8,663 nucleotides of DNA from Methylobacteriaceae bacterium (lineage in GTDB: Bacteria > Pseudomonadota > Alphaproteobacteria > Rhizobiales > Beijerinckiaceae), in contig JAFAPJ010000007.1 of NCBI GenBank assembly GCA_019247255.1, positions 1 to 8,663 of the forward strand. The letters are read 5' to 3'. How positions within the stretch are numbered: the stretch's first letter is position 1; every line of letters begins with the position of its first letter. This document shows positions 6,894 through 8,663 of the stretch, piece by piece. A model generated the notes under the pieces. It saw nothing but the letters and a program-made list of their open reading frames with translations. It searched no databases and had not been told where the DNA came from. The translations under genes and the position numbers were made by a program.

Positions 6894-7412
6894 GTGAGCG
6901 ATCTCGCGATCCTGATCCGTCCGGAGGATCCGGGCGACGCGGACGCGATCGAGCGGCTGCACGAGCGCGCCTTCGGGCCCGGCCGCTACGCGCGCACGGC
7001 CTTCCGGCTGCGCGAGCGCGCGGCGCCCCTGCCCGAGCTTTGCTTCACGGCGCTCGTCGGCACGCTGCTGGTCGGCTCGGTGAAGATGTGCCCGATCGAG
7101 ATCGGCCCGGGACCGGAGGGCGGACGCCACCCCGCGCTCGCGCTCGGGCCGCTCGCGGTGGAGCCGGCTTTCGAGGGCCGCGGCATCGGGGCCGCGCTCA
7201 TGGCCCGCGCGCTCGACGCCGCGACGGCGCGCGGCGATACGCTCGTGATCCTGGTGGGGGACGCGCCCTATTACGCCCGCTTCGGCTTCACGCCGGTGCC
7301 GCTGGGCAAGCTCGCCATGCCGGGTCCGGTCGATCCGTCCCGGCTCCTGGCGCGCGAGCTCGTGCCGGGTGCGCTGGCGCGAGTCCGCGGCCGGGTCACG
7401 GGCCGCCGCTGA
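6894..7412 (+). CDS. GNAT-family N-acetyltransferase, YhbS-like
   Basis: This 172-residue protein carries a single GNAT domain and should transfer an acetyl group from acetyl-CoA to an unidentified amine. Residues 84-110 form the cofactor motif (LGPLAVEPAFEGRGIGAAL), with E94 where Q or R is usual in the Q/RxxGxG/A loop. The motif YYARFGF (126-132) and the residues after it are typical of the YhbS (COG3153) group. The GTG at 6894 is used because it gives MSDLAILIRPEDPGDADAIE, a normal GNAT start, and lies 1 bp after the livF stop; coupling to livF probably replaces a strong ribosome-binding site. Longer in-frame versions would overlap livF. It ends 5 bp from a convergent gene. Its place in the importer operon may be chance, and nothing in the sequence identifies the substrate. 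Confidence 0.88.
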   Translation: MSDLAILIRPEDPGDADAIERLHERAFGPGRYARTAFRLRERAAPLPELCFTALVGTLLVGSVKMCPIEIGPGPEGGRHPALALGPLAVEPAFEGRGIGAALMARALDAATARGDTLVILVGDAPYYARFGFTPVPLGKLAMPGPVDPSRLLARELVPGALARVRGRVTGRR

Positions 7413-7417
7413 CCCAG

Positions 7418-8663
7418 TCAGGCCCGGCGCCGGCGCCCTTCCGCGACCCAGGCGGCGAGAACCATTCCGAGCAGGGCCGCGAGCCCGGCGAATCCGAGCC
7501 CGAGCGGAAACACGGACACGCCCCGGATCACGGCGGAGTCGCTCGGCCTGAGCCCGATCCAATCCGCCCCGGCGAGCCGCGTCCCGGACCGCATCACCTG
7601 GATCCGCGGCACGGTGACCTGCCCGGCCGTCTCCGAGACGCGGCGGACGGAACCGCCCGTCGCTTCCGTGATCGGCCGCAGGCGTTCCGTGTCGGAGAAC
7701 ACGTCCGCGAGCTCGCGCAGGTTCGCAGGGCCCACGCTCGCGAAGGCGACGAGCTCGCCCGAGCGGAGCGTATGGAGCCCGAGCTCGCCCGCCTCGACCG
7801 TCGCGCGATGGAGGCCGGGCTCCGCCTCGGCGAGCGCGAGGGTCGACTGCCGGCCGCTCGGCGCCGCGACCGTCACCGGTCCCGGATCCGGACCCATGGT
7901 CTGGCGCTCGACGGTGATGCGCCGGCCGGACGCGGAGGCCCGCAGCGCCTCCTCTTCCAGCGCCGGCTCCTTCATCAGCCAATGGGCGAGCCGGCGCAGG
8001 AGGTCGATATGCGGCCCGCCCTCCTGGTAGCCGCGGGCCCAGAGCCAGGCGTGATCCGACAGGAGGAGGGCGACGCGGCCACGCTCCTCGCGGGCGAGGA
8101 CGAGGAGCGGCTTTCCGTCCGCGCCCGACATGAGGGCCGTCCCGCGACGGAGGTCCGAGCCGATCGTGCGCAGCCATTCGCCCCAGGCCGGAGGGCTCGC
8201 TTCCGAGCCCGGAAGGTCGCGCCCGACGGGGTGGCGCGTGCCTTCGCGGGTCAGAAGCGGCTTGAACGGCTGCTCCAGGATCTGCCCGTCGGGCTGCCCG
8301 GGCAGGATCGCGGCGAGCCGGGTACGCGCGAGGCTCGCCGTCCCGGCGTATTCGGGCCCGGCCGCGATGAGGAGAGCGCCGCCGTCCCGCACGTAGCGGA
8401 CGATGTTGTCGAAATAGGTCGAGGGCAGGACGCTCTGGTTCGCGTAGCGGTCGAAGATGATGAGGTCGAATTCCTTGATCTTCTGCTGGAAGAGCTCGCG
8501 GGTCGGGAAGGCGATGAGCGAGAGCTCGTTGATCGGCGTGCCGTCCTGCTTCTCGGGCGGGCGCAGGATGGTGAAGTGCACGAGGTCGACGTTGGCGTCC
8601 GACTTCAGGAGGTTGCGCCATGTTTGTTTTCCTGAATCGGCCACCCCCGAGACCAGCAGGACG
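7418..8663 (-). CDS. C-terminal part of a large membrane-anchored protein with a glutamine-amidotransferase-like domain (5' end outside window)
   Basis: The visible 414 residues are the C-terminal part of a longer protein, because the frame is open to the right edge, where it reads VLLVSGVADSGKQTWR. Residues about 1-240 look like a class I glutamine-amidotransferase fold: a strand FDLIIFDRY (65-73), then FDNIVRYVRDGGALLIAAGP (84-103), and later GRVALLLSDHAWLWARGY. No catalytic cysteine is seen at the expected nucleophile turn, so enzymatic activity is doubtful. A beta-rich region follows. One hydrophobic helix near the end (FPLGLGFAGLAALLGMVLAA) leads into EGRRRRA, which by the positive-inside rule puts the extreme C-terminus in the cytoplasm. 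I associate such proteins with MoxR ATPase/DUF58 operons in Hyphomicrobiales; those neighbours are not visible. A GTG at 8644 could be mistaken for the start. Confidence 0.8.
   Translation of the reverse strand, partial: VLLVSGVADSGKQTWRNLLKSDANVDLVHFTILRPPEKQDGTPINELSLIAFPTRELFQQKIKEFDLIIFDRYANQSVLPSTYFDNIVRYVRDGGALLIAAGPEYAGTASLARTRLAAILPGQPDGQILEQPFKPLLTREGTRHPVGRDLPGSEASPPAWGEWLRTIGSDLRRGTALMSGADGKPLLVLAREERGRVALLLSDHAWLWARGYQEGGPHIDLLRRLAHWLMKEPALEEEALRASASGRRITVERQTMGPDPGPVTVAAPSGRQSTLALAEAEPGLHRATVEAGELGLHTLRSGELVAFASVGPANLRELADVFSDTERLRPITEATGGSVRRVSETAGQVTVPRIQVMRSGTRLAGADWIGLRPSDSAVIRGVSVFPLGLGFAGLAALLGMVLAAWVAEGRRRRA

Noticed and set aside
7426..7437. GGCGCCGGCGCC palindrome between the convergent genes, considered as a terminator
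   Set aside because: It lies within the Arg-rich C-terminal codons of the minus-strand gene, has no loop or T-tract, and is explained by repeated CGC/CGG arginine codons.
6672..8621. Minus-strand open frame of 649 codons crossing livF, the GNAT gene and the right-edge gene
   Set aside because: It covers three recognisable proteins in other frames, and its product is an Arg/Ala/Pro-rich low-complexity sequence.
7040..8635. Plus-strand open frame of 531 codons opposite the right-edge gene
   Set aside because: It has shadow-type composition and no motifs, and it conflicts with the GNAT gene and with the conserved-looking minus-strand protein.

Overview
The window is GC-rich DNA with no RNA gene, insertion sequence or CRISPR array. 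It looks like a chromosomal segment of an alphaproteobacterium, probably of the order Hyphomicrobiales (Rhizobiales). That placement is inferred from very high third-position GC, a fused LivM-LivG protein, a divergent paa/liv arrangement, and a right-edge protein of a type I associate with this order. No species can be named from the sequence alone.

Left half (1-3220, minus strand): an aerobic phenylacetate degradation cluster, read from right to left as paaX, paaA, a small unrecognised coiled-coil gene, paaB, and paaC, which runs off the left edge. PaaA, PaaB and PaaC belong to the multicomponent oxygenase that converts phenylacetyl-CoA to its ring 1,2-epoxide. PaaX is the phenylacetyl-CoA-responsive repressor. 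A good sigma70-type promoter (TTGACG, 17 bp, CATATA) lies just before paaA. The coiled-coil gene sits between paaA and paaB and has visibly less GC-biased codon use than its neighbours.

Middle (3221-3348): a 128-bp divergent intergenic region. Its clearest element is a perfect 8+2+8 inverted repeat (3310-3327) just before livH, a candidate operator.

Right half (3349-7412, plus strand): a tightly packed operon of HAAT-family (branched-chain amino acid type) ABC importer genes. It holds livH permease, a livM-livG permease/ATPase fusion and livF ATPase, followed by a GNAT acetyltransferase gene. Junctions are 4-bp GTGA overlaps or a 1-bp gap, so translational coupling is likely. All four genes appear to use non-ATG starts. 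No periplasmic binding protein gene is in the window. Divergence from the paa genes suggests, without proving it, that the importer carries phenylacetate or a related aromatic acid.

Right edge (7418-8663, minus strand): the C-terminal part of a large membrane-anchored protein with a glutamine-amidotransferase-like domain, convergent with the acetyltransferase at a 5-bp gap. It is probably unrelated to the phenylacetate cluster.

Overall this is mostly known biology. The least explained items are the coiled-coil gene inside the oxygenase operon, the candidate regulatory repeats, and the substrate of the importer.
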